DNA of 64,000 bases from Cognatiluteimonas telluris (GCF_011320095.1 NZ_JAANOY010000005.1:1-64000); one strand, 5' to 3'; shown: positions 17,531 to 28,023, counted from the first letter of the stretch. Numbers and translations are program-made. The notes: generated by a model from the letters alone, not told the origin.

Positions 17531-17628
17531 CCGTAGGATGTGGTGAGCGAAGCGAACCGCATCCATCGCGAGCCGCCAACCGGCATGCGCGAGTGATGCG
17601 GTTCGCTTCGCTCACCGCATCCTACGGG
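17531..17628. repeat. Long inverted repeat with TAGGATG / CATCCTA ends
   Basis: Arms of about 34 bp (17531-17564 and 17595-17628) with the core GATGCGGTTCGCTTCGCTCA on the right, mirrored on the left, around a 30-nt loop. The left arm carries GTGGTGAGC where a perfect copy would read GCGGTGAGC. It lies between the YCII gene and the next hypothetical gene, both on the minus strand, and could be a REP pair or a terminator-like element. Confidence 0.85.
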
Positions 17629-17664
17629 CCCTTGACGGATGGAGCGCGGGCGCGATCGACCGGC

Positions 17665-18606
17665 TCAGGGTGTCGTGACCGCCGTTGGTGGCCGGTATTC
17701 GAATCGAATTTCCCGCATGCCCTCGGCGACGACCGGCTCGGCGGGCTCGTTGCCTTCACAACCATCGTACATCCGGTCCTGCAGTGCCATGCCAATCAGC
17801 GCGGCAGCCTTGGCTCCGGTTGATGTCGGATCCTTCGCAAGGACGCGATCGGCGAACACATACTCGGTGGTGACACCATCGGTCTGCATCGACATGGAGG
17901 AGCCTTCCGGAACCGGCTTGCCTGCCTCCAGCTGCTCGATGGGCAGCGGAGACCAGCACGTCCCGTAACTCGAGATTTCGAGCTTGGGTACCAGCGCCTC
18001 GGTGAAGTCTTCCAGCTCCTTCCGAGCTTGCGTGCGCTTGCCGTCTTCGGGGATGTCGTAACGCGCCTTCACCATGTAAAGCCGGTCGAACACCACCACC
18101 ATGGCCGAACTGCGAGGCGCGCCTTTCACGTCGTAGGCGAGGTCCAACGAATAGGCGTGACGCTTGTTGGCGTCGTCGCCACTGCCCCAAGTGATGTCGT
18201 AAGGGCGCAGGTCGCCGATGGCGTCCTTGGCTTCGGAATTCTGTAGATGGGCGTCGATCAGGCCTTGGCGCTCAGTGATTGCCTCCGCGTCCAGGTCCTT
18301 GTCGCTCAACGCACCAACCGGATAAAAGTAGGCGTCGATCCATCGGCCGCTCCTGTCGTCGGCGTAACGCACTGAGACTCCGGCCTCCTGGCTGTCGTAG
18401 CGATGCTCGTCGGCCGCCTTCCAGTGACCGATGGCGAGCGGATACTGGATGCTGGATCCCTTGATGAAGCCGCCGAGGAAAGGCGACGACGCCTCGGCAG
18501 CTGGAGCAGCCGTTCCGGCGACAGCTGTTGCCGAGAGCAACAGGCTCGTCGATGCCGCCAAGCAAACTTTGGCGATTGCGTACCCGATGCGGAAATTTTT
18601 GTTCAT
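17665..18606 (-). CDS. Secreted hypothetical protein
   Basis: A 313-residue protein of no family I recognise. The signal peptide covers about MNKNFRIGYAIAKVCLAAST and continues hydrophobic to ATAVAGTAAPA. The mature protein has an alternating polar-aromatic pattern (RWIDAYFYPVGALSD, MVVVFDRLYMVKARYDIPED) that suggests a beta-sandwich. There are two cysteines, in YGTCWSP and DGCEGNE, likely disulphide-bonded in the periplasm. An upstream TTG in frame is possible, but the ATG at 18606 is preferred. Codon use matches neighbours. Confidence 0.75.
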   Translation of the reverse strand: MNKNFRIGYAIAKVCLAASTSLLLSATAVAGTAAPAAEASSPFLGGFIKGSSIQYPLAIGHWKAADEHRYDSQEAGVSVRYADDRSGRWIDAYFYPVGALSDKDLDAEAITERQGLIDAHLQNSEAKDAIGDLRPYDITWGSGDDANKRHAYSLDLAYDVKGAPRSSAMVVVFDRLYMVKARYDIPEDGKRTQARKELEDFTEALVPKLEISSYGTCWSPLPIEQLEAGKPVPEGSSMSMQTDGVTTEYVFADRVLAKDPTSTGAKAAALIGMALQDRMYDGCEGNEPAEPVVAEGMREIRFEYRPPTAVTTP

Positions 18607-18658
18607 GGGCAAAGCTTATCGGATCCACGTGAGCGCGATTCAATTCCACCGCAGGCCT

Positions 18659-18726
18659 GTAGGGTCGGTTTCAACCCGCCTGCCCTTCAGCTCCGTGCAC
18701 GCGGAAGGCGGGTGAATCCCGCCCCA
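18659..18726. repeat. Pair of family-A REP palindromes
   Basis: GTAGGGTCGGTTTCAACCCG with CC (18659-18680) and AAGGCGGGTGAATCCCGCCC with CAC (18705-18726), upstream of the secreted hypothetical gene. The rest of 18607-18850 shows only a half copy of the TAGGTGCCG element near 18765. Confidence 0.8.
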
Positions 18727-18850
18727 CTTCCGAAGCGATCGCATCATCCACCCTACCAATCGTCCGGCTAGGTGCCGTCGCGCACACCGGTGAAACGACG
18801 GATTCAGCCAACTACGGTGGCGAGGCTAGTACAAAAAACCTACCGCCGTT

Positions 18851-20521
<1,671 letters not shown>

Positions 20522-20656
20522 GAGGCGGGTCCCGTGAGCGATCGGGGGATTATCGCATCGGGGGTTTTGGCGGGCCGGGGCGCCAAGCCAGGTAGTGGCA
20601 CGCCGGGGTGGGGCCTGCTAGCGTCGGCGTCCCCTCGCCGTCCACAGGAGTGCGCC

Positions 20657-21472
20657 ATGAAACGGTTCGCCACGTCCGCCCTGAGTTTCGCCATCGCCGG
20701 GCTGTTGATGTCTCCCGCATTCGCCCAGGCCCCCGCCAGCCACGACATGGCGTCGATGCCGGGCATGGAAGGCATGCACGACATGCCCGCGCCGCAGGTG
20801 CCCGCCGCGATCGCCGCCGCCGTCGCCGATCCGGGCCGCGCCGAGGACGTGAAGATCGATGCGCGCCGCCATGGCGCCGAGCTGGTCGCTTTTTCCGAAG
20901 TGAAGCCGGGCGACACGGTGCTCGAGCTGGTGCCGGGCAGCGGCTACTTCACGCGCATCTTCAGCAAGGTGGTCGGCGACACCGGCCACGTGTACGCCAT
21001 CGTGCCGACGCCGATGGAGAAGTATTCGGACAAGACCAAGCTGCTGCCGCAGAGCTATCCGAACGTCGAGGTGCTGCTGCAGCCGGCCGACAAGCTGACG
21101 ACGCCGCAGCCGGTGGATGTCGCCTTCACCTCGCAGAACTACCACGACTATCCGGACAAGTTCATGGGGCCGACGGATCCGGCGATTTTGGACAAGGCCG
21201 TGTTCGCCGCGCTCAAGCCGGGCGGCACCTACATTGTCATCGACCATGTCGCCGAGGCCGGCTCCGGGGCGCGCGACACCGAAACGCTGCACCGGATCGA
21301 TCCGGCGCTGGTGAAGCAACAGGTGGAAGCGGCGGGATTCGAATTCGTCGCCGAGAGCCACGTGCTGCACAACGCCGCCGATGACCACAAGGCGAAGGTA
21401 TTCGACGACGCCATCCGTGGGCATACCGACCAGTTCGTCTACAAGTTCCGCAAGCCCGCCCACCCGCACTGA
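20657..21472 (+). CDS. Exported class I SAM-methyltransferase-fold protein
   Basis: A 271-residue protein that combines a Sec signal peptide (FATSALSFAIAGLLMSPAFA) with a Rossmann methyltransferase domain. After cleavage comes a Met/His-rich stretch, HDMASMPGMEGMHDMPAPQ, which resembles a copper- or metal-binding tether. The SAM-binding motif I is DTVLELVPGSGYFTRIFSKV, followed by a GHVYAIVP motif II and KPGGTYIVIDHV as a later motif. SAM is not thought to be available in the periplasm, so the domain may bind something else or work during export. CAGGAG precedes the ATG at 20657. A strong terminator follows. Confidence 0.85.
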   Translation: MKRFATSALSFAIAGLLMSPAFAQAPASHDMASMPGMEGMHDMPAPQVPAAIAAAVADPGRAEDVKIDARRHGAELVAFSEVKPGDTVLELVPGSGYFTRIFSKVVGDTGHVYAIVPTPMEKYSDKTKLLPQSYPNVEVLLQPADKLTTPQPVDVAFTSQNYHDYPDKFMGPTDPAILDKAVFAALKPGGTYIVIDHVAEAGSGARDTETLHRIDPALVKQQVEAAGFEFVAESHVLHNAADDHKAKVFDDAIRGHTDQFVYKFRKPAHPH

Positions 21473-21485
21473 CGGCGCGCGCGCC

Positions 21486-21516
21486 AAAAAAAGCCCGGCA
21501 TCGCCGGGCTTTTTTT
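21486..21516. terminator. Bidirectional rho-independent terminator
   Basis: Stem AGCCCGGC / GCCGGGCT with a three-base loop, an A tract on the left and a T tract on the right. It sits between the convergent ends of the methyltransferase-like gene and the small periplasmic gene at 21532-21873, and can serve both. Confidence 0.92.
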
Positions 21517-21531
21517 CGAGCTGGCGGCCGA

Positions 21532-21873
21532 TCAGCGGACCGCGGGATCCAGCCGTCGCAACGCATCGGCCAGGTCGATGGCGCCGGTGCCCTGGATGTC
21601 GTCACGGTCGTAGGCGCGGCCGAAGCTGGCGCAATGCACCTCCACCGTCGGGGCCTTGCGGGCCTGGGCCGCGCGCCGCGCGCGCTGGTTCTTGATGCTG
21701 GTGATGCGCGACCCGGTATCGCTCAGGCAGGTGTGGTCGCGGATGTCGCGTGCGGTGACGTTCGAATGGACGTCATCATGGGCGGTCGGCTGGGTCGCCA
21801 CGCCGACGGTGGACTGGGCGGATGCCGCGAATGCAAGGCCCGCGAGCACGCTGGCAAGCAGTAAACGTTTCAT
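21532..21873 (-). CDS. Small periplasmic hypothetical protein
   Basis: A 113-residue protein with signal peptide MKRLLLASVLAGLAFAASAQ. The mature part is polar, with two cysteines (DHTCLSDTG and VHCASFGRAYDRDDIQGTG) that could form a disulphide, and a basic patch IKNQRARRAAQARK. The ending DLADALRRLDPAVR is typical of a family of short Xanthomonadaceae exported proteins of unknown role (a recollection, not a search). It has no obvious partner. Confidence 0.72.
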   Translation of the reverse strand: MKRLLLASVLAGLAFAASAQSTVGVATQPTAHDDVHSNVTARDIRDHTCLSDTGSRITSIKNQRARRAAQARKAPTVEVHCASFGRAYDRDDIQGTGAIDLADALRRLDPAVR

Positions 21874-21980
21874 GGGCCGCCTCCGAGGGTTCCGACACTG
21901 GTTTATACGCCGCGCGGCATGTACCGGCCGCGACCGCCGGGGGCGTGTTTAGGCAGCCGTCAGCCGCGGCCAGACCGGCG

Positions 21981-22541
21981 TCATTGGGGGCAGATGGCTG
22001 TCTGGCCGGTCTTGAAAGCCGCCGCCTCGGCCTCGGTCGCCGCGACCGGGCGCTGGCCGCCGCCGTCGAACATGACCCGCCAGGTCGCATCCGGCCCGCG
22101 GTGCCAGACCGAGTGGAAAGTGCCGATGCGGTAGTGCTGCCTGGCCCCCGGCCGGGTGTCCTCGACCAGCACCGGACCGGCCGACGAGGCGATGTCGGCG
22201 GTGCCCGCGATGGTGGTGCGGGTGGGATACCAGCTCAGCAGCACGTCTGTGCCGTGGATGATGCCGTCCCACTCGCGGGTAATCGCGTCCCGGCCGCGCA
22301 GGGGCTCGGGCGCCTCGACCGAAAACGCGGCATCTGGCTCCAGGTGCGCGGCGAAGGCGGCCGCGTCGTGGTCGGCCACCGATTGGGCGAAACTCAGTTC
22401 GCGCGCCCAGACCTCGCATTCGGCGGCGCTCATGCGGGCCTGCGGCGGCGCCGGCGACGGTGGGGCATCGGCGGCCGCGGCCGCGGCCAGCAACGGAGCC
22501 GACGCCAGGACGACGGACAGGACGCTCGATCGGATGGGCAT
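21981..22541 (-). CDS. Exported SnoaL/DUF4440-like (NTF2 fold) protein
   Basis: A 186-residue protein with signal peptide (MPIRSSVLSVVLASAPLLAA). The mature domain follows the DUF4440/SnoaL pattern: ELSFAQSVADHDAAAFAAHL at the first helix, LRGRDAITREW, then beta strands with GTFHSVWHRGPDATWRVMFDGGG. NTF2-fold proteins of this type are small dimeric enzymes or binding proteins; here export implies a periplasmic role, but no substrate is indicated. GGGGAG lies upstream of the ATG at 22541. It is divergent from ogt. Confidence 0.85.
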   Translation of the reverse strand: MPIRSSVLSVVLASAPLLAAAAAADAPPSPAPPQARMSAAECEVWARELSFAQSVADHDAAAFAAHLEPDAAFSVEAPEPLRGRDAITREWDGIIHGTDVLLSWYPTRTTIAGTADIASSAGPVLVEDTRPGARQHYRIGTFHSVWHRGPDATWRVMFDGGGQRPVAATEAEAAAFKTGQTAICPQ

Positions 22542-22595
22542 GGGTCGCTCCCCGGGCGGAATGCCGGTGCCCGATTTTGCCGCTAGCCTGTGCCC

Positions 22596-23126
22596 ATGCA
22601 CCAGATCCGGATGGCCTCCCCCGTCGGCAGGTTGCGGCTGGCTTCGAATGGCGCGGCGCTGTGCCTGGTCGAGTTCGAAAACCCGCGCCGTCCGCATCGG
22701 GCCGACGGTGACTGGCAGGACGGCGGGGACGCGGTGCTGGACGAGGCGCGCCGGCAGCTGGACGCGTACTTCGATGGCCGGCGGCAGGCGTTCGAACTGC
22801 CGCTGGCACCGCGCGGCACCGTCTTCCAGCAACGGGTGTGGCTGGCGCTGCGCGACATCGCCTACGGCGACACCATCAGTTATGGGCAACTGGCCGCCCG
22901 GCTCGGGATGCCGACGGCGACGCGCGCGGTCGGCGCCGCCAATGGCCGCAATCCGCTGCCGATCGTGCTGCCCTGCCATCGCGTGGTCGGCGCCGATGGC
23001 AGCCTCACCGGGTTCGGTGGCGGCTTGCCGGTCAAGCGCCGGCTGCTTGAACTGGAAGGAGCGTTGCCGGCGAACGACCTGTTCACGGCCGCCGTGCCGC
23101 GAGGGCCTGCGGCTGCCGGCGCCTGA
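22596..23126 (+). CDS. ogt: Methylated-DNA-protein-cysteine methyltransferase
   Basis: A suicide repair enzyme moving alkyl groups from O6-alkylguanine to its own cysteine. The active site is LPCHRVVGADGSLTGFGGGL with Cys127. Upstream regions FQQRVWLALRDIAYGDTISYG and ARLGMPTATRAVGAANGRNP are the DNA-binding helix-turn-helix and the arginine finger. At 176 residues with a short N-terminal domain it is of the Ogt/AdaB type rather than full Ada. The ATG at 22596 was chosen; a GTG six bases earlier is also in frame. The start is 54 nt from the divergent NTF2-fold gene. Confidence 0.95.
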   Translation: MHQIRMASPVGRLRLASNGAALCLVEFENPRRPHRADGDWQDGGDAVLDEARRQLDAYFDGRRQAFELPLAPRGTVFQQRVWLALRDIAYGDTISYGQLAARLGMPTATRAVGAANGRNPLPIVLPCHRVVGADGSLTGFGGGLPVKRRLLELEGALPANDLFTAAVPRGPAAAGA

Positions 23127-23186
23127 CGAGGTGCGTGGCAGCGCTTGCGGGTACCGCCGCTCGCGCGAAGCGGCAAGGCTCGCGCC

Positions 23187-24452
23187 CTAGGCAAGCAGCT
23201 TCGACATCGCCCTGCGGTAATCCGCGGCGACGGCTTCGCGATCGCGATGGCGGCCTCCGGCAACGACCTTGATGCCGGCGACGTCGACATCGCGCACGAG
23301 GTTCCGATTGCCGCTGAAGATCCAGCGGTCCACCGCGTCATGGGAGGTCATGCCTGCGAATTGCGCCGCGGCGGCATCCAGCGTGACGAGGTCATCGCCG
23401 ACGGCGGGATTTCCGGTCGCGTTGCGCGCGCTGGAGAGCGCGCCATGCAGCAGCGTTTCGCCGACGCTGTCGCAATCCGGGCGCACGGCGATGTTGCGAT
23501 GGTGGGTGGCCAGGCGCTGGCCGTATTCGAGCCAGCGCAGTTCCTCGACCGGCGACACCGAGATCTGCGAATCCGAACCGATGCCCCAGGCGCCGCCGGC
23601 GTCGAGGTACGCGCGCAACGGGAACAGGCCGTCGCCGAGGTTGGCTTCCGTCGTCGGACAGATCGCCACGGTGGCAACGCTGCGGGCGATGGCCTGCACT
23701 TCGGCGTCGTTGAGATGGGTGGCGTGCACCAGCGTCCAGTGCCGGTCGACCGCCGCGTGCCCGAACAGCCATTCGACCGGCCGCGCGCCGCGCAGGTTGA
23801 GGCAGTCCTGCACCTCGCCCAGCTGCTCGGCGATGTGGATGTGAATCGGCGACTGCGCCGGCAACGCGGCCAGCACGTCGCCCATCGGGTCGGCCGGCAC
23901 CGCGCGCAGGCTGTGCAGCGCGCAGCCGATGCGCAGCATGTCGCCCTGTTCCGCGCGCAGGCGCTCGAGCAGCGCGAGGAAACCGTCGACATCGTGGCCG
24001 AAGCGGCGTTGTCGCTCGCCCAGCGGGCGGCCGTCGAAGCCACCGCTCATGTACAGCACCGGCAGCAGCGTCAGCCGGATGCCGGTGGCGCGCGCGGCGG
24101 CGACCAGTGCCTGCGACATCGCCGCCGGATCCGCGTACGGACGGCCATCGGGTGCGTGGTGCAGGTAATGGAATTCGCAGACGCTGGTGTAGCCGGCCTC
24201 CAGCATCTCCACGTACAGCTGCGCGGCGACCGCATGCAGCGTGTCGGGATCGAAGCGCGCGGCGAAACGGTACATGGTCTCGCGCCAGGTCCAGAACGAG
24301 TCTTCCGGGTTCGTCTGCCGCTCGGCCAGGCCCGCCATCGCACGCTGGAAGGCATGCGAATGCAGGTTGGCGATGCCGGGCACGCGCCAACCCGCGCCGC
24401 TGTCGTCGGCCTGCCAGCCCGAGGGGGTCCACCGCATCGAGGTCGTTTCCAT
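23187..24452 (-). CDS. hutF: Formimidoylglutamate deiminase, short N-terminus
   Basis: Hydrolyses N-formimino-L-glutamate to N-formylglutamate in the five-step histidine pathway. Metal ligands are seen in ANLHSHAFQRAMAGL, HIHIAEQLGEVQ, LVHATHLND and GIGSDSQISV, all typical of amidohydrolases of the HutF/AtzA group. The protein is 421 residues, about 30 shorter than typical members: only ~27 residues precede the metal-binding HSH, so most of the N-terminal beta-sandwich strand region is missing or starts elsewhere. It is divergent from the ClC gene, with just 49 nt between the start codons. Confidence 0.9.
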   Translation of the reverse strand: METTSMRWTPSGWQADDSGAGWRVPGIANLHSHAFQRAMAGLAERQTNPEDSFWTWRETMYRFAARFDPDTLHAVAAQLYVEMLEAGYTSVCEFHYLHHAPDGRPYADPAAMSQALVAAARATGIRLTLLPVLYMSGGFDGRPLGERQRRFGHDVDGFLALLERLRAEQGDMLRIGCALHSLRAVPADPMGDVLAALPAQSPIHIHIAEQLGEVQDCLNLRGARPVEWLFGHAAVDRHWTLVHATHLNDAEVQAIARSVATVAICPTTEANLGDGLFPLRAYLDAGGAWGIGSDSQISVSPVEELRWLEYGQRLATHHRNIAVRPDCDSVGETLLHGALSSARNATGNPAVGDDLVTLDAAAAQFAGMTSHDAVDRWIFSGNRNLVRDVDVAGIKVVAGGRHRDREAVAADYRRAMSKLLA

Positions 24453-24501
24453 CCGCGCATTCTGCGGCAGGCGCGCGGGCGACGCATGCGAGAATCCGCC
24501 G

Positions 24502-25839
24502 ATGGCCCACCACGACGAACCCAAGGCCGGACTGGCGCTGCTGCTGTCGGGCGAACACTGGAAGCGCCGGTTCGCGCTGTGGGGCGGCGGCATCGCGGTG
24601 GCCCTGGCGGCGATCGTGTTCGCCAAGGCCAGCGATGCCGCGTTCTCGGTCTTCCGCGGCGTCGTCGCGCATTCGCCTTGGTGGGCGTTGCTGCTGACGC
24701 CGGCGATGTTCTCGCTGCTGGCCTGGATCACCACGCGCGGCCTGCAGACCACCCGCGGCAGCGGCATCCCGCAGGTGATCGCGGGCCTGGACCTGCCGGA
24801 AGACTGGCGCATGCGCAACCTGTCGCTGCCGGTGGCGGTGTCGAAGATGGCGCTGACGGTGTTCGGCCTGCTGGGCGGCGCGTCGATCGGCCGCGAGGGG
24901 CCGACCGTGCACGTGGGCGCGGCGATCATGCATTCGCTGGGCGCGCGTTTCGGCTTCCGCGATCCGGAGCAGAGCGCGCGCTTCCTGCTCGCCGGTGGTG
25001 CGGCGGGCATCGCGGCGGCGTTCAACACGCCGCTGGCGGGGGTGGTGTTCGCGATCGAGGAACTCAGCGGTGCGTTCGAACACCGCTTCTCCGGCACGCT
25101 GCTGACGGCAGTGATCGTCGGCGGCGTGGTGTCGCTGGGACTGCTGGGCAACTACACCTACTTCGGCACCGTCTCGACCGGGTTGCCACTGGGCCAGGGC
25201 TGGCTCGCGGTGCTGGCCTGCGGCGCGCTGTGCGGCCTGGCCGGCGGTATGTTCAGCCGCCTGCTCCTGCTGGCGATGGAAGGCCGCCCGCGTTGGCTGG
25301 GACGCCTGCGCCAGCGGCATCCGGTGCTGCTGGCCGCGGCGTGCGGAGTGGTGCTGGCGCTGCTGGGCATCACGCTCGGCGCGGGCGCCTTCGGCACCGG
25401 TTATGCGCAGGCGCGCGAACTGCTGCAGGGGCACGCGACGGTCGGCGCTGGCTTTGGCGTGCTCAAGTTCGCCGCCAACCTGGTGTCCTACCTGGCGGGG
25501 ATTCCCGGCGGCCTGTTCTCGCCGGCACTGGCGGTGGGTGCGGGGCTGGGCCACAACATCGCCGCGTTGCTGCCGGGCGTGGATCCGACGGCGGTGGTGC
25601 TGCTGGGCATGTGCGGCTATCTCACTGGCGTGACCCAGGCGCCACTGACGTCCGCCGTGATCACGATGGAACTGACCGACAACAGCGACATGATGCTGCC
25701 GATCCTGGCGACGGTGCTGCTCGCGCGCAGCGCGTCGTTGCTGGTGTGCCACACGCCGGTGTACAAGGAGCTCGCGTTGCGGCTGCTCGCCGCTGAAGGC
25801 GTGCCCATGCCTGTCGCCGACGACAAGGAAACGAGATGA
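24502..25839 (+). CDS. ClC-family chloride channel or H+/Cl- antiporter
   Basis: A 445-residue polytopic membrane protein with the ClC selectivity motifs: [18 protein letters not shown] (the gating glutamate), and [15 protein letters not shown]. These are the conserved GSGIP, GREGP and GxFxP loops. It lacks the C-terminal CBS domains. The gating glutamate is consistent with an antiporter, but channel-type function cannot be excluded. Its TGA overlaps the ATG of hutI (ATGA at 25836-25839), and it begins divergently 49 nt from hutF, so it is wedged inside a histidine-degradation cluster. Confidence 0.92.
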   Translation: MAHHDEPKAGLALLLSGEHWKRRFALWGGGIAVALAAIVFAKASDAAFSVFRGVVAHSPWWALLLTPAMFSLLAWITTRGLQTTRGSGIPQVIAGLDLPEDWRMRNLSLPVAVSKMALTVFGLLGGASIGREGPTVHVGAAIMHSLGARFGFRDPEQSARFLLAGGAAGIAAAFNTPLAGVVFAIEELSGAFEHRFSGTLLTAVIVGGVVSLGLLGNYTYFGTVSTGLPLGQGWLAVLACGALCGLAGGMFSRLLLLAMEGRPRWLGRLRQRHPVLLAAACGVVLALLGITLGAGAFGTGYAQARELLQGHATVGAGFGVLKFAANLVSYLAGIPGGLFSPALAVGAGLGHNIAALLPGVDPTAVVLLGMCGYLTGVTQAPLTSAVITMELTDNSDMMLPILATVLLARSASLLVCHTPVYKELALRLLAAEGVPMPVADDKETR

Positions 25840-27059
25840 GCGGGTTCCGCTACGACGGCATCGCGGTGGGGGCCTGCCTGGCGACGGTCGCTGCGGATGA
25901 CGGTTACGGCGCCATTGAGGACGCGGCGATGGCATGGCGCGATGGGCTGCTCGCTTATGTCGGTCCGCGCAGCGGGCTGCCGGATGCACCTGCAACGCTG
26001 GCTGCGGAAGTCGTCGACTGCCATGGCGGCTGGATCACGCCGGGCCTCGTCGATTGCCATACGCACGTGGTGTTTGCGGGCAACCGCGCGGTCGAGTTCG
26101 AGCAGCGGCTGCGGGGCGCGAGCTACGAGGAGATCGCACGTGCCGGTGGCGGCATCGTGTCGACCGTGCGCGCGGTGCGTGCCGCGAGCGAGGACGCGTT
26201 GCTGGCGCAATCGCTGCCGCGGGCGCAGGCGCTGCTGCGTGACGGCGTCACCACGCTGGAAATCAAATCCGGTTACGGGCTGGACTTCGACAACGAACGC
26301 AAGATGCTGCGCGTCGCGCGCCGGATCGGCGAGCAGTTGGGCATCGGCGTGCGCACCACCTTCCTTGGCGCGCATGCGCTGCCGCAGGAATTCGCCGGCG
26401 ATGCCGACGGCTATATCGCCGCGGTGGTCGACTGGCTGCCGCGGCTGCACGCCGAAGGGCTGGTCGACGCGGTGGATGCCTTCTGCGAAGGCATCGGCTT
26501 CACGCCGGCGCAGACGCGGCGGGTGTTCGAGGCCGCGCGCGCGCTCGGACTGCCGGTGAAGCTGCATGCCGACCAGCTGAGCGACCTCGGCGGCGCGGCG
26601 CTGGTGGCGGAATTCGGCGGCTTGTCGGCGGACCACATCGAGCACACATCAGAAGCTGGCGTGCGCGCGATGGCGCAGGCGGGCACGGTGGCGGTGCTGC
26701 TGCCCGGCGCGTTCCATGTGCTGCGCGAAACGGTGTTGCCGCCGCTGGACCTGCTGCGCGCGCACGGCGTGCCGATGGCGATCGCGACCGATTGCAATCC
26801 GGGGACGTCGCCGTTGCTGTCGCTGCGGCAGGCGATGCAACTGGCGTGCACGCATTTCAGGATGACGCCCGAAGACAGCTTGCGCGGCGCCACCCGGCAT
26901 GCCGCGCGCGCGCTGGGATTGCACGATCGCGGCATGTTGCGCGTGGGCCTGCGCGCGGATTTCGTGCACTGGCGGATCGATGCCCCGGCAGAGCTGGGCT
27001 ATTGGCTGGGCGGGCAACTGGCGACCACGGTCTTCGCAGGCGGCAGGCGCCTGGTGTGA
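25836..27059 (+). CDS. hutI: Imidazolonepropionase
   Basis: Opens the imidazolone ring to give N-formimino-L-glutamate, the third step of histidine degradation and the step before HutF. The 407-residue protein has the amidohydrolase metal site [16 protein letters not shown], the later ligands in KLHADQLSD and [10 protein letters not shown], and [13 protein letters not shown]. The ATG overlaps the ClC stop codon by one base and shares the ATGA tetranucleotide, so it is translationally coupled to that gene. A bidirectional terminator follows. Confidence 0.96.
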   Translation: MSGFRYDGIAVGACLATVAADDGYGAIEDAAMAWRDGLLAYVGPRSGLPDAPATLAAEVVDCHGGWITPGLVDCHTHVVFAGNRAVEFEQRLRGASYEEIARAGGGIVSTVRAVRAASEDALLAQSLPRAQALLRDGVTTLEIKSGYGLDFDNERKMLRVARRIGEQLGIGVRTTFLGAHALPQEFAGDADGYIAAVVDWLPRLHAEGLVDAVDAFCEGIGFTPAQTRRVFEAARALGLPVKLHADQLSDLGGAALVAEFGGLSADHIEHTSEAGVRAMAQAGTVAVLLPGAFHVLRETVLPPLDLLRAHGVPMAIATDCNPGTSPLLSLRQAMQLACTHFRMTPEDSLRGATRHAARALGLHDRGMLRVGLRADFVHWRIDAPAELGYWLGGQLATTVFAGGRRLV

Positions 27060-27110
27060 ACGAGCGGCTGATCCGGCAGGAGCCAGGCTGCAATCGGAGT
27101 GACCCCCAAC

Positions 27111-27137
27111 AAAAAGCCCCGCGCTGGCGGGGCTTTC
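27111..27137. terminator. Bidirectional rho-independent terminator
   Basis: AAAGCCCCGC and GCGGGGCTTT form a stem with a four-base loop, preceded by A5. It lies between the convergent ends of hutI and the THX-like gene and can stop transcription from both sides. Confidence 0.9.
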
Positions 27138-27158
27138 GATCACGCCTGGGCGCGATGC

Positions 27159-27347
27159 TTACTTGGCGGCGGCCTTCTTGGCCACGACCTTCTTTGCCGG
27201 TGCCTTGGTGGCGGTCTTGGTCGCGGTCTTCTTCACCGCCGGGGCGGCGTAGCTGCCGGTCGCCTTGGGCGCCGCGTGGGGACGCGCGTTGCCGTAGCTG
27301 GAGGTGGCGCGCTTGCCCTTGGCCGTCTTGCTGTCGCCCTTGCCCAT
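27159..27347 (-). CDS. 30S ribosomal protein THX-like, with Lys/Ala tail
   Basis: A 62-residue, strongly basic protein. The start MGKGDSKTAKGKRATSSYGN matches the THX (S31e-like) small ribosomal protein pattern MGKGDxKTxxGKxxxxSYGNxRP. It continues with a Lys/Ala/Thr tail (KKTATKTATKAP, KKVVAKKAAAK) like the histone-H1-like proteins of Xanthomonadaceae. THX helps stabilise the 30S head in Thermus; the tail could add RNA or DNA binding. AGGAG lies upstream of the ATG. The gene is compact and alone. Confidence 0.8.
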   Translation of the reverse strand: MGKGDSKTAKGKRATSSYGNARPHAAPKATGSYAAPAVKKTATKTATKAPAKKVVAKKAAAK

Positions 27348-27541
27348 CGAACTGACTCCTGGATCATGTGGTCCGCACGCGATGCCGCGTGCGCGAAGTT
27401 GCGGATTCTACCGTGGATCGACGCTCGAAGCGGCCGCCCGGACCGCGGCGGCGGCCCGGTCGTTGCCGCTGGACGCTTTCGACCCGTCGCGCTGGCCAAT
27501 GCGCCGGTGCCGCCTTGGCATCCCTGCCCGTCCGGCGCCGC

Positions 27542-28021
27542 TCAACGCAGCCGCGCCAGCATCCCGTGCCCGCAGGTGGCGCTGTGGACGTGCCCGTCGC
27601 GGCGCGAGAACCGGTTGTTGAGGCGCAGGTTGGCCAGGTGCGCCAGGCCCACCAGCGTGCCGCCGATAGTCATCGTCACGGCATGGGCAAACGTCGCGTG
27701 GTGCAGCGGCGCGTACAGCACCCCCAGCCACAGCGCCGCCAGGCCCGGCGCCAGCAGGCCCAGCGCCCGCACCACGCGGTGCCGGCGATAGCCCCAGGCC
27801 AGGGTGAACACGCCGAGCAGGGTCGCGAAGGTGACGAACCCGCGTTCGAAATCCTCCCCCAGCCACGCGGCGATGCCGAACGACGGCAGCAGCGCGATCA
27901 GCAGCGGCAGCAGCGCGCAATGCACGGCGCAGACCAGCGACCCCGTCGCGCCAAGGCGATCGAGCAGCGGGTGCGGTGCATGTCCGGCAGGCCGGAACCG
28001 CGGGCGGACTTCATCCTTCAT
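27542..28021 (-). CDS. MerC-like membrane protein, likely Zur-controlled
   Basis: A 159-residue protein with about four transmembrane segments. The VCAVHCALLPLLIALLP segment has the paired cysteines and neighbouring histidine of MerC-type metal transporters, and the C-terminus reads RRDGHVHSATCGHGM, a further Cys/His metal-binding cluster. MerC proteins move Hg2+ and related thiophilic ions across the inner membrane. Here the locus points to zinc: a Zur-type palindrome touches the start codon, and znuB, znuA, porin and zur lie alongside. The promoter hexamer TACAAT ends 7 nt before the ATG and no ribosome site is visible, so the mRNA may be leaderless. Confidence 0.85.
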   Translation of the reverse strand: MKDEVRPRFRPAGHAPHPLLDRLGATGSLVCAVHCALLPLLIALLPSFGIAAWLGEDFERGFVTFATLLGVFTLAWGYRRHRVVRALGLLAPGLAALWLGVLYAPLHHATFAHAVTMTIGGTLVGLAHLANLRLNNRFSRRDGHVHSATCGHGMLARLR

Positions 28022-28023
28022 GC

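Noticed and set aside
23145-25796. 883-codon plus frame over hutF and the ClC gene
   Set aside because: Antisense of hutF and off-frame with ClC; no motif and a low-complexity His/Arg/Ala composition.
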